DNA of 64,000 nt, from positions 868,001 through 932,000 of the forward strand of contig NZ_JBBOOK010000002.1 in NCBI RefSeq assembly GCF_038003045.1, written 5' to 3'. Both the position numbers and the translations under genes were made by a program. The stretch comes from Sporosarcina sp. FSL W7-1349. GTDB lineage: Bacteria > Bacillota > Bacilli > Bacillales_A > Planococcaceae. This document shows, in pieces, positions 26,370 through 34,993 of the stretch. Numbering within the stretch: the stretch's first letter is position 1; every line of letters starts with the position of its first letter. Below the pieces are notes generated by a model. That model made no database searches and was not told where the DNA came from. It was given only the letters and a program-made list of their open reading frames with translations.

Positions 26370-26383
26370 ATTTCCCGGGCAAT
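26370..26383. promoter_or_regulatory. Candidate Noc-binding site
   Basis: ATTTCCCGGGCAAT matches the Noc consensus ATTTCCCGGGAAAT at 13 of 14 positions. It lies upstream of walR; a Noc gene is in the same window. Confidence 0.5.
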
Positions 26384-26454
26384 ATTTCCCGTTTTTTGTC
26401 GAATAGTTCGCAAACGGGATGAAGGGCATAGGCTAAGACACATATCGGGGGGAT

Positions 26455-26487
26455 AAAAAATAGGGACCGTCCTTTTTGGACAGCCCC
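26455..26487 (-). terminator. Terminator of the M23 peptidase gene
   Basis: Minus strand GGGGCTGTCC / GGACGGTCCC with two G-T wobbles, a 5-nt loop of A and a following TATTTTTT. Confidence 0.85.
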
Positions 26488-26493
26488 CGCATT

Positions 26494-27936
26494 TTATTTC
26501 AAAACACTCATTGGATTGATGTTTTCTCCGTTTTTCAATACTTCGAAATGGAGATGGACGCCGGTGGATCGGCCCGTGGAACCCATGACGCCGATTTTCG
26601 CGCCTTGTGCCACGGTTTGTCCGACACTAACATCAATGGAAGACAAATGTGCATATAACGTTTCATAGCCATTTTTGTGGCTGACAATAATACGGTTTCC
26701 GTATGCACCGCTTGGACCCGCAGCAGTGACGACACCATTATCGGCAGCTTTGATCGTCCGGTTGGAAGGGCGGGCAATATCGATTCCGAGATGCGTCCGA
26801 CCCCAGCGTGATCCCATATGGCTTGAGATATAACCACCGACTGCCGGCCATACGAACGAACCTGTCCCTCGCGAGGCGATCACTTTCGTGCCGACGACCA
26901 GCACTTTATCCGTCGGTTCTGCGGTGACTGTCTCTTCTTGGATGGAGCGCCCAACCACTTCGCCGTTTTGCTTGCGAATCAATTCGGTGACGACTTTCTC
27001 TCCGTCAACGCCTTTTTGCGTTACTTTCTTTTCCCCTTTTAATAGGGTTTTGTCCTGCTCTTTTATTGTTTTAAAGGGGATCGGCTCTTTCCGTTTTGAT
27101 TCGAAATGAGCTTCCACTTCAACGAACGGCTCAAACTTCGTAACATTCAACTCATCACCCAGCTGCAGAACGGTATCCGCCTTGTAGTCCGGATTCAATT
27201 CCAATAGCTGTTTGGTCGTCATGTCATGAGCTGCCGCTATTTTTCCTAGGACATCGCCTGGTTGAACGACATATTTCTTATTTTCCAATGTCCCTTTGTT
27301 CAATAGCTGAACGGCCTTTTTCACATTCAACACATCTTCCGGTGCGGCTTGTCCTTCGTCCGCCTGGATGTCGCTGCTCATCATAATATCCGCAACGCGT
27401 GTTTCATTCTCTTTCAAAGGGGGTAAAGGTTCATTGTACGCTTGGCGTTTCTCGAATGCGTTGAGTTCCTTTTCTGTGACAGTTTGCAATTTCAGATCTC
27501 GGATCACATTTCGGTATGCATCCATGTCTTTTACATAGAGAGCTGGTTCTCCGTCAACGAGAATGCCAACCGCTTCCGCTTCGACAGCCATTTTTTCCTG
27601 TAAGGTATCCAGGACTGTATCGTCTTCGGAGCCGGTTTCAAATACTTTTTCCGGAATAACCGATAGATCTGCTACTTTCAATTGCAGGTCTTCATATTGT
27701 GTAGCAGCTTCTTCTAGTTTCTGTTCTTTCAATTGTTCAATCTTCTCTTTATCTGAAATCTTGCCTATGTATTCATCATTGGTATAGACATGATAGACTG
27801 TTGCCAGGTTGTCTTTCTCCGGTTCGTTGGCAAACCCTACGTTCAATCCAATCCCCGTTAACAATACAGCGATAAGTATGAATTTTGGAAATGCCTTTGC
27901 TATCCTATTTCCTTTTCGGACTTCCTTGGAAAACAT
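26494..27936 (-). CDS. LysM-G5-M23 peptidoglycan endopeptidase
   Basis: 480 residues. An N-terminal helix (AFPKFILIAVLLTGIGLNVGF) acts as signal or anchor. It is followed by a long charged region, a LysM module (YVVQPGDVLGKIAAAHDMTTKQ at about 222-265), a G5 domain (about 275-345) and a C-terminal LytM/M23 peptidase with zinc ligands in THLGIDIARP and HLHFEV. It binds and cuts peptidoglycan cross-bridges outside the cell. Placed next to walR, whose regulon is such hydrolases, but it has its own transcript (terminator behind, start 27936). An ATG with GGAGG is upstream of the frame. Confidence 0.93.
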   Translation of the reverse strand: MFSKEVRKGNRIAKAFPKFILIAVLLTGIGLNVGFANEPEKDNLATVYHVYTNDEYIGKISDKEKIEQLKEQKLEEAATQYEDLQLKVADLSVIPEKVFETGSEDDTVLDTLQEKMAVEAEAVGILVDGEPALYVKDMDAYRNVIRDLKLQTVTEKELNAFEKRQAYNEPLPPLKENETRVADIMMSSDIQADEGQAAPEDVLNVKKAVQLLNKGTLENKKYVVQPGDVLGKIAAAHDMTTKQLLELNPDYKADTVLQLGDELNVTKFEPFVEVEAHFESKRKEPIPFKTIKEQDKTLLKGEKKVTQKGVDGEKVVTELIRKQNGEVVGRSIQEETVTAEPTDKVLVVGTKVIASRGTGSFVWPAVGGYISSHMGSRWGRTHLGIDIARPSNRTIKAADNGVVTAAGPSGAYGNRIIVSHKNGYETLYAHLSSIDVSVGQTVAQGAKIGVMGSTGRSTGVHLHFEVLKNGENINPMSVLK

Positions 27937-28118
27937 GGATCCTCCGTACTCCTTCCATTGTTCAACCGATCTGTAACACCCTGCCGTCAGCTCATCTGAC
28001 CGGGTACTTTCTATACAACTCGTTCTGTTGTAAATCCAATTACATCGGTATATCTTTTTTCACACTTCTCCAATCTATCATAGTTAGCAAGACACTTGGG
28101 CAAAACAACCATTTTGTA

Positions 28119-28138
28119 ATGCAATTGTATCATTGCAT
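28119..28138. repeat. Perfect inverted repeat upstream of M23 gene
   Basis: ATGCAAT-N6-ATTGCAT, 180 bp upstream of the M23 peptidase start, an operator-like dyad. The gap 27937-28340 holds no gene. It also contains two TTATAAGYG words at 28280 and 28306, similar to the array cores elsewhere. Confidence 0.45.
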
Positions 28139-28340
28139 CCAATTTTTAATAGTTTATACCATATAATTGGTTTTTTCGCAGGATAAATAGCATGAGAATT
28201 CTTTGTTATTCTTTATTTTTGTGGATAGGATAGGGAAAAAGGTGAGAGGGCACCCTTCTATAGGAACTTCGTGGCCCTGTTATAAGCGATTGAAGGGGGA
28301 TTATATTATAAGTGTTTGAGGTTTTTACGGCCTTCACGAC

Positions 28341-28373
28341 AAAAGACAAGGACTGCCCGATTTCGACAGTCCC
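28341..28373 (-). terminator. Terminator of the sigma-54 catabolic operon
   Basis: Minus strand GGACTG-N11-CAGTCC followed by TTGTCTTTT, about 50 nt after the last gene of the island. Confidence 0.75.
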
Positions 28374-28420
28374 CATTCCGTCAGCAGTTTCTTGACCGAT
28401 TTGAAATCCTAAAATAAAAT

Positions 28421-29335
28421 TCAACTAACAAACGTTTTTTCTGTTAATCTTCTATCAACAAACTCTTTCACAGTGGAGATGAATAGTTCGTATTCATCAC
28501 TCATAACCATGTGACTACTCTGCTCAAAGAACACTAACTCATTATCGGGGAGTTTTTCTGCCATCTCCTCCGCCTCTTGGACAGGAGCAATCCAATCATG
28601 GCGACCCGAAATGATTAGTGTTGGAGAAGTTACCTTCTGTAATTGATCAGTGACATCGTAACTCCTCAAAAATCCTCCCTCCCGGAATCCTTCGTTTGCC
28701 GCCTGATAATTAACTTTGCATCTGGCCATGGCATCTTGCATCATCCGGATTTCTTCTTGAGTTGGGGGCGGAGCTGTTTTAATGGCGTGCGAATAAAGGG
28801 AACCAGTCTCTTCCAAGTACTTAAAGTATTCGTCGTTCGATTCGAATTTACCACCCAAAGCCTTCTCCGCAATACTTTTCTGCTGTTCGGTCCCTTTTTC
28901 CTCCAGTATTTTATAGGATCGCTCTAGGAAACGGTGGCTTGAAGATGTGGTTATAAGGACCAAGCCTGCTATTCGCTCAGGATATTTTACGGCATAGCTT
29001 AAAGCTGTGATTCCTCCGTATGATTGTCCTAAAATCACGATTTTTTCCAAGCCTAGATGTTCCCGTAGCGCTTCCACGTCTTTCACGTTATTTTCCAGCG
29101 TATACGTCGATTGGGGCCCTTCATCCGAAAAGCCGCTTCCACGATTGTCGATATAGACGAGCTGCATCATCTCAGATAGAGGTGTCAAATAAGGCTTGTA
29201 TAAGGTATGATCCCCACCCGGACCTCCGTGTAGCACAAAACAAACAGGCTTTTGCCTCATAATAGGTCCATCGGGTACACTGCCCATCCCTTCGACATCA
29301 AAATAGATTCTTGTACCATTGATCTTTGCGTACAT
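28421..29335 (-). CDS. S33 alpha/beta hydrolase, proline iminopeptidase-like
   Basis: 304 residues. Oxyanion motif VLHGGPGGD, nucleophile elbow LGQSYGGITA, acid in ISGRHDWIAP and His in EQSSHMVMS: a complete catalytic triad with cap domain between. The HGGPGG opening is that of proline iminopeptidases and related peptide/amide hydrolases. Cytoplasmic. It ends an eight-gene sigma-54-driven run, 21 bp after the M20 amidohydrolase, so its substrate is probably a peptide- or amide-bonded intermediate of that pathway; this is inference. Confidence 0.88.
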   Translation of the reverse strand: MYAKINGTRIYFDVEGMGSVPDGPIMRQKPVCFVLHGGPGGDHTLYKPYLTPLSEMMQLVYIDNRGSGFSDEGPQSTYTLENNVKDVEALREHLGLEKIVILGQSYGGITALSYAVKYPERIAGLVLITTSSSHRFLERSYKILEEKGTEQQKSIAEKALGGKFESNDEYFKYLEETGSLYSHAIKTAPPPTQEEIRMMQDAMARCKVNYQAANEGFREGGFLRSYDVTDQLQKVTSPTLIISGRHDWIAPVQEAEEMAEKLPDNELVFFEQSSHMVMSDEYELFISTVKEFVDRRLTEKTFVS

Positions 29336-29356
29336 CTTCTACACCCCTTTTTGTAT

Positions 29357-30553
29357 TTAATTCACAAACGTCTGTTGTTGGCTAGATAGAATAATTGAGC
29401 AGAAACCTTTCGCGGCAATCGTCATCGCCCGTTCATCAAAATTGAATTTTTCATGATGGTGTGGAAATACATCGGATGGGTTTTCCATTTGAGCTCCTAT
29501 GAAAAAGTATGATCCAGGAACTTGTTGAGTATAGTAAGAAAAGTCTTCACTCGGCATTATTGGCGGTGTTTCAAGTACTTCCTTTACTTCTGCAACATTT
29601 TCAAGGGATTCTTTTACAATTTTTGTTTCTTCACAATGGTTCCATAGTGAGTCATATCCTCTTTCATACGAAATTTCCGCTATTGCATCATTCGCTTCCG
29701 CTACCGAGGAGGCGATTTTTTTCAGGCTCCTTTCTGCCATACTTCTTACTTCGGGGTCAAAGGAACGGACAGTTCCAGTTAGTTCGGCACTATCAGGAAT
29801 TACGTTAGATGCTTCGCCTGCGTGAAAGGAGCCGATTGATACTACCAATTCTTTCAACGGATCAAGCCTGCGACTTGTAATTGTTTGGAGATTCATGGCG
29901 ATTTGCGAGCCAATAATAATTGGATCTACTGTGTTATGTGGAGTAGCCCCGTGTCCGCCTTTTCCTTTTACCCGAATGGCAAAAGTATCAGCCGCCGCTT
30001 GTATATATCCTTCTCGGTAATACACGTTACCAAATGGCATTCCACTCATAAGATGACATCCAAACACGGCATCTACGCCATTAAGACATCCATCTTCAAT
30101 CATGGGCTTTGCTCCCCCAGGAACTACTTCCTCCGCAAATTGATGAATAAATACAACATTACCCGGTAGACTATCACTATTCTTCGCAAGGGCTTTGGCC
30201 GTTGCCAACAATGCGGCTGTATGTCCATCATGACCACATGCATGCATAACACCTGGAACAGTAGACTTATAGGGCACGTCTGTTTTTTCCTGAATAGGAA
30301 GTGCATCAAAATCTGCCCTTAAAGCGATTGTTTTGCCAGGTAATCCCCCTTTCAAGATTCCTACAACCCCTCTTCCTCCAACATTTCGACGAACCTCCAC
30401 ACCCAACTCTTCCAAATAATCGGCAATTATTTTCGGTGTCCTTTCTTCTTGAAATGAGAGTTCAGGATGTCTATGTAGGTCTCTGCGAATTGTAATCATT
30501 TCTTCTTTCGTTTCATCAATCGCTTTATGAAGTTGTTTCAGGAGTTCTTTCAT
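29357..30553 (-). CDS. M20D amidohydrolase (N-acyl-amino-acid/hippurate hydrolase type)
   Basis: 398 residues. Family metal-site motifs are complete: MHACGHDGHTA, QFAEEVVPGGA with the catalytic Glu pair, and PPIMPSEDFSYY. A dimerisation lid lies at about 180-295. Members hydrolyse N-acyl, N-acetyl or gamma-glutamyl-like amide bonds of amino acids using two divalent metals in the cytoplasm. The 128-bp gap to the amidase upstream contains two hairpins but no convincing terminator, so I keep it in the operon. Confidence 0.92.
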   Translation of the reverse strand: MKELLKQLHKAIDETKEEMITIRRDLHRHPELSFQEERTPKIIADYLEELGVEVRRNVGGRGVVGILKGGLPGKTIALRADFDALPIQEKTDVPYKSTVPGVMHACGHDGHTAALLATAKALAKNSDSLPGNVVFIHQFAEEVVPGGAKPMIEDGCLNGVDAVFGCHLMSGMPFGNVYYREGYIQAAADTFAIRVKGKGGHGATPHNTVDPIIIGSQIAMNLQTITSRRLDPLKELVVSIGSFHAGEASNVIPDSAELTGTVRSFDPEVRSMAERSLKKIASSVAEANDAIAEISYERGYDSLWNHCEETKIVKESLENVAEVKEVLETPPIMPSEDFSYYTQQVPGSYFFIGAQMENPSDVFPHHHEKFNFDERAMTIAAKGFCSIILSSQQQTFVN

Positions 30554-30598
30554 ACCTTTTCACCCTTTATACTTTTATCTCCAAATTGCTATTTGCTT

Positions 30599-30672
30599 GG
30601 TGCGCAGGCGCCCGGTTCCCGCACACCTATTAAATTCATACTACTCCGCCAAATTGCAGTGCTCGAACACTG
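30599..30672. repeat. Two hairpins in the intra-operon gap
   Basis: GGTGCGC (30599-30605) pairs with GCACACC (30621-30627, one G-T), and CAGTG (30657-30661) pairs with CACTG (30668-30672). Neither is followed by a T run on the minus strand. They may be mRNA-processing or stability elements that separate expression of the two halves of the operon. Confidence 0.45.
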
Positions 30673-30681
30673 GTTTCATGT

Positions 30682-32094
30682 TTACCTTGGATCAATCGGT
30701 GTTGCTATGCTAGCATGTGCTTCAATAATTTCAGCTGCTTCAAATAGGGTATCCTCCCGGAATTTTCGACCGACAATCTGAACACCCATAGGAAGGCCAT
30801 CTTCAACAGATGTCGGAACTGAGATTGCAGGAACCCCAAAAAGTGCTACCGCAATCATCGGCCATTGTGCTACCACTACATGGCGCGTACGCTCTGTACT
30901 AATAATATCCGCATCTTGCTCAAATGCCTGTTCGGCGGAATTTGGAAGCAGTAATAATGGATACTTCTCAAGGAACTGTTGAAGTTGAACGATAAGTGCA
31001 CCACGTTGCTGATAACCGCCGAGTATATCGGAAAGTTGTGGTGCTTCTCCCCACCATTCCTCGTTCACAGTGAACCAGTTCTTTGCTGATTGTTTTATCT
31101 CTTCATCACCAAATTGTTCAACCAACGGCATAGCTTGTCTAAAATCCTCCAAACAAAGCAAATGCCAAAGCTTAAAAGCCTCGTCGAAGAGGGGCAACTC
31201 TACCTCCTCCACAATATAACCTGCATCCGATAACCGATCTGCAGCTTCATCCAAAGCTTTATTAACTGCGGAAGTTGGTGTTGCTATGCCGACATCCCTC
31301 AATAATCCTACACGGATAGGGCGGGGCAGCGGCTTACCGATTAAAGGAGCTGGTACAAAAGCCGGATCACCCGGATCAAACCTACTCATACTTGCAAGGG
31401 CTAAACGAAGGTCACCCACTGTTCTAGCTATTGGCCCTTGGACACCCATACTTTGGATGGACAGGCTGTAACCCAGACTGGACCAACTGGGTACACGTCC
31501 CACAGTAGGGCGGATAGTTGTCACTCCACACGCATAAGCGGGATAACGAAGAGAACCTGCTAAATCATTCCCATGTGCGATAGGTGTCATGCCAGTGGCT
31601 ACCGAGGCGGCAGCCCCGCCGCTGGACCCTCCAGGTGTTCGCGAATTGTTCCAAGGATTGAGGGTTTTGCCATGTAGTTCATTATTTGTAAACCATCTGA
31701 ACGAAAAAGAAGGTGTATTGCTTCGACCCACAAAAATAGCTCCAGCCTTCCGAAGATTTGCGACCTGCGGACTATCCGTTCCAACAACATTATCCTTAAA
31801 AGCTGGAAGCCCTTCCGTTGTTGCGTGACCAGCTTCGTCGGTATTTACCTTAATTGAAACTGGTACTCCATGTAAGGAACCAAGAGGTTTTCCTGCGCTT
31901 ATCGCCCGGTCAGCAGCATCCGCGCTTGCTAGGGCTTCATCTGAAGAAACTTCCACAAGCGCGTTTACTTTTGGGTTAACTTCTTCAATACGATTTAAAC
32001 AACTTAAAGTAACCTCCCGGGAGGATACCTTCTTTGTTCTAATTGCCTCGGCAAGTTCTACAGCTGTCCACTTCCATAGTTTGTCACTCCCCAA
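30682..32094 (-). CDS. Amidase-signature family amidase
   Basis: 470 residues. The Ser-cis-Ser-Lys triad is visible: Lys in VPVSIKVNTDEAG, cis-Ser in the Gly/Ser-rich GGSSGGAAASVATG and the nucleophile Ser in DLAGSLRYPAYACG. It hydrolyses a carboxamide to acid plus ammonia or amine. Twenty-one bp separate it from the permease gene. Substrate unknown; the operon suggests a small amine-derived amide. Confidence 0.93.
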   Translation of the reverse strand: MGSDKLWKWTAVELAEAIRTKKVSSREVTLSCLNRIEEVNPKVNALVEVSSDEALASADAADRAISAGKPLGSLHGVPVSIKVNTDEAGHATTEGLPAFKDNVVGTDSPQVANLRKAGAIFVGRSNTPSFSFRWFTNNELHGKTLNPWNNSRTPGGSSGGAAASVATGMTPIAHGNDLAGSLRYPAYACGVTTIRPTVGRVPSWSSLGYSLSIQSMGVQGPIARTVGDLRLALASMSRFDPGDPAFVPAPLIGKPLPRPIRVGLLRDVGIATPTSAVNKALDEAADRLSDAGYIVEEVELPLFDEAFKLWHLLCLEDFRQAMPLVEQFGDEEIKQSAKNWFTVNEEWWGEAPQLSDILGGYQQRGALIVQLQQFLEKYPLLLLPNSAEQAFEQDADIISTERTRHVVVAQWPMIAVALFGVPAISVPTSVEDGLPMGVQIVGRKFREDTLFEAAEIIEAHASIATPIDPR

Positions 32095-32115
32095 TGAAAT
32101 CCCTCCATTATATGT

Positions 32116-33519
32116 TTATAAACCCTTCATAGTGGTTGGCACTTCTTTGTATCCTTTTGATTTTATAAATCCAATGACAACTCCGATGAACAGCCAACTG
32201 AAACCTACAATATATGTCGGTGTTCCTAGACCGCTCCAAACGTATGTTAAAATACTTAAACCGACTAAAGGCATCACTAAATATTTAAAAGTGCCCTTTA
32301 CATCTCTTCTCTTCTTTTTGATAAAGAAGTAAACAAATACTGTTAGATTCAGCATCATGAAGGATGTAAGAGCCCCAAAGTTCACTAGCTTCAGAACTTC
32401 CTCAACCGAACCAAATAAAGCGATGATGATTGTAATAATCCCGACAAAGATAGTTGCATTGAATGGAGTTTTGTATTTGGGATGTACTTTTGACAATACG
32501 CCCGAAAATGGAATGACCTTATCACGACTCATCGAATAGAGAACCCTTGAAATAGCAGACTGTACAACAAGTGCATTGGCAATACCAACTGCGAAAACAC
32601 CAACAATAAGGAAAAGATAATATAAAAAGTTGCCGCCTATTTCTCTCGCAATATCAAAAAACGCCATATCAACATCTAGATCTTCAAAGTTAGGGTGTGC
32701 CAATGACGCCATGTAAGTCTGTGCCATAAATATTATCCCTATGATCAGTAACGCAAGGATGGTTGCCCGACCAATATTTCTAGATGGATTCTTAGCTTCT
32801 TCCGAAAGTGTACTGATTACATCAAATCCCAAAAACCCGAACACAGCAATCGAGGTGGCCGTAGCTATAAAGCCTAAATCGATTACATCGGCTTGGAAGA
32901 TTGGAGCTAAAGAGAATCCTCCCATTCCATTTCCATCAATGAAGACAAACTTAATCGCAAAAACGATAAATAACAAAACGGCAATCATCTCGAATACCAA
33001 GAATATTGAATTCGTTTTAGCGGCCAGTGTGATTCCCCTAGCGTTAATGAATGTATTGATTGCAACGAATGTAATCACCCATAGGAAAACGGGAATGGCT
33101 GGCACAATGCTATTCATCCATATACTTGCAAATAGCGTAAGCAAGGAGGGAACTAACAGATAATCTATGACAATTAACCATCCCGTTAAAAAGCCTAAAT
33201 GGGGATTCAACCCACGCTGAACATAAGAATAGGTTGAACCCGAGATTTGAAATTCTTGACTCATGGAACGATAACTAAACGCTGTAAACATCATAGTTAT
33301 AATCCCAACCAAATAAACTAACGGAACCATTCCAAGGCTTCCTTTTGCTATTGTGCCATATACTTGAATGGGTGCTATCGGAAGCATCGTTATGAGACCG
33401 TATATGATCAAATCCTTAAGACTTAATGCACGATTTAGTTCTTGTTTATATCCTGTATCTTGGTTTAATTCTTGTTGAGCATATGATTCCACCTTTACAC
33501 TTGTATCTTGTACTTGCAT
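32116..33519 (-). CDS. APC-family amino acid/amine permease
   Basis: 467 residues with about 12 hydrophobic helices and the APC signature around ITMLPIAPIQVYGTIAKGS and FGFLGFDVISTLSEEAKNPS. It resembles the PuuP-like amine/amino-acid importers that accompany gamma-glutamylation pathways. It would import the substrate of the island across the cytoplasmic membrane with a cation. Tightly spaced with both neighbours (21-22 bp). Confidence 0.9.
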   Translation of the reverse strand: MQVQDTSVKVESYAQQELNQDTGYKQELNRALSLKDLIIYGLITMLPIAPIQVYGTIAKGSLGMVPLVYLVGIITMMFTAFSYRSMSQEFQISGSTYSYVQRGLNPHLGFLTGWLIVIDYLLVPSLLTLFASIWMNSIVPAIPVFLWVITFVAINTFINARGITLAAKTNSIFLVFEMIAVLLFIVFAIKFVFIDGNGMGGFSLAPIFQADVIDLGFIATATSIAVFGFLGFDVISTLSEEAKNPSRNIGRATILALLIIGIIFMAQTYMASLAHPNFEDLDVDMAFFDIAREIGGNFLYYLFLIVGVFAVGIANALVVQSAISRVLYSMSRDKVIPFSGVLSKVHPKYKTPFNATIFVGIITIIIALFGSVEEVLKLVNFGALTSFMMLNLTVFVYFFIKKKRRDVKGTFKYLVMPLVGLSILTYVWSGLGTPTYIVGFSWLFIGVVIGFIKSKGYKEVPTTMKGL

Positions 33520-33541
33520 ATTTTCATTTCACCTCTCCAGG

Positions 33542-34978
33542 TTATGTTGTTAAAGCTATATAACGTAATTCCAAATATTCCTCTAATCCTCTTCTTCCAC
33601 CTACCCGACCAATGCCGCCTTCTTTTAGGCCGCCAAACGGGGCTTGTGGAAATGCCAAGGAGGTTTGATTAATACCTATACTTCCAAACTCGAGTTGGTT
33701 CATCATGACATTTACTTTTTGAAGATCCGAAGTAAAGACATAGGCCGCTAAAGCATTTGTAATGTTGTTGCACACTTCAAGAATTTCTTCCTCGCTGCTA
33801 AAGCTGGAAACAGGCAACACAGGGCCAAACACTTCTTCTTGAGTGATGCTCATTTCTTGAGTTACATCATCTATTAATGTTGGTTCGAAGTAATAGCCTT
33901 CTGATGTTTCCGCCGTATCAGATTTATTACCACCAACAAGAATGGACGCCCCTTTTTCTTTCGCGTCTTTAACAATAGTCTCGACTCTTAAAATATAAGA
34001 CTTGTCAATTAAGGGGCCAATCGTACCTTGAGGATTGGTATGAGTATTAAAAGAAAGCCCTTCCACTTTTTCTTTTAATAATCTTACAACTTCCTCTTTT
34101 ATAGACTCATGCGCATAAACAACGTTTATACCATTACAAACTTGCCCTGAGTTCTCGAATTTATTTGACATAATTTTAGCGACAGCATCCTCAATATTTG
34201 CATCCTTACATACAATTGCTGGTGCATTACCACCCAGTTCAAGCGTTAATCTTTTAATTGAATTAGAAGCTTGTGCAGCAATCTTTTTTCCCACTACCGT
34301 TGAACCCGTAAATGCAATTTTTTTGAGGCGCGGGTCGGCAACAATCCGTTGCCCAATTTCTTCTCCATTTCCCGTTACAATATTTGCAACGCCCTTCGGG
34401 ATACCCGTTTTATTAAGTAATTCAATTAATGCAAGTCCGATCATCGGCGTTTGATCTGCCGGCTTCAACACGAAAGTGCATCCTGCTGCTAGTGCGGGTG
34501 CCACCTTATTTGCCAATATAGCTGCCGGAACATTGGCAGGAGTGATCAAACCTACACATCCAACCGGTTTTTGTAAAACCATTAATTGTTGGGTTTGTCC
34601 TATTGAAGGAAGAATCTCACCATATATTCTTTTACCTTCTTGGGCAAACCATCGAATGATAACACAAGTTCCCTTAATTTCACCTATTGCTTCGCTTAAG
34701 GGTTTTCCTTGTTCCAATGATAATAACTCTGCTAATGATTGCTCCTGCTCCTCTATTAGATTTGCCCAACCTTCCAAATAATTTGAGCGTTCTTCTCCCA
34801 ATAGACTGGACCAATCGGGAAAGGCGGTTGTCGCTGCTTGTATCGCCTCTTCCACTGTCTCAAGATTTGCCAAGGGTACATATCCGATCACTTCTTCGTT
34901 CCTCGGATTTAAAACAGCTATTGACTCGCTAATCTCTTTTTGCTTTCCATTTATCCATAGATAATCCCAATTTCTCAT
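33542..34978 (-). CDS. NAD(P)-dependent aldehyde dehydrogenase
   Basis: 478 residues from ATG 34978 with GGAGG at 5 nt. Catalytic Cys in FENSGQVCNGI, general-base Glu in ELGGNAPA and NAD-binding GSTVVGKKIA are present. The usual TPWNxP motif reads TPANVP: the Asn of the oxyanion hole is kept, the Trp is Ala, which may alter the substrate channel. Closest in style to succinate-semialdehyde-type enzymes. In this operon it would oxidise an aldehyde produced by the SDR, as PuuC does for gamma-glutamyl-aminobutyraldehyde; that step is inferred. Confidence 0.92.
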   Translation of the reverse strand: MRNWDYLWINGKQKEISESIAVLNPRNEEVIGYVPLANLETVEEAIQAATTAFPDWSSLLGEERSNYLEGWANLIEEQEQSLAELLSLEQGKPLSEAIGEIKGTCVIIRWFAQEGKRIYGEILPSIGQTQQLMVLQKPVGCVGLITPANVPAAILANKVAPALAAGCTFVLKPADQTPMIGLALIELLNKTGIPKGVANIVTGNGEEIGQRIVADPRLKKIAFTGSTVVGKKIAAQASNSIKRLTLELGGNAPAIVCKDANIEDAVAKIMSNKFENSGQVCNGINVVYAHESIKEEVVRLLKEKVEGLSFNTHTNPQGTIGPLIDKSYILRVETIVKDAKEKGASILVGGNKSDTAETSEGYYFEPTLIDDVTQEMSITQEEVFGPVLPVSSFSSEEEILEVCNNITNALAAYVFTSDLQKVNVMMNQLEFGSIGINQTSLAFPQAPFGGLKEGGIGRVGGRRGLEEYLELRYIALTT

Positions 34979-34993
34979 AATAACCTCCACTAT

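Noticed and set aside
28206..28424. 72-residue minus-strand ORF
   Set aside because: Crosses the terminator of the catabolic operon and lacks coding character.
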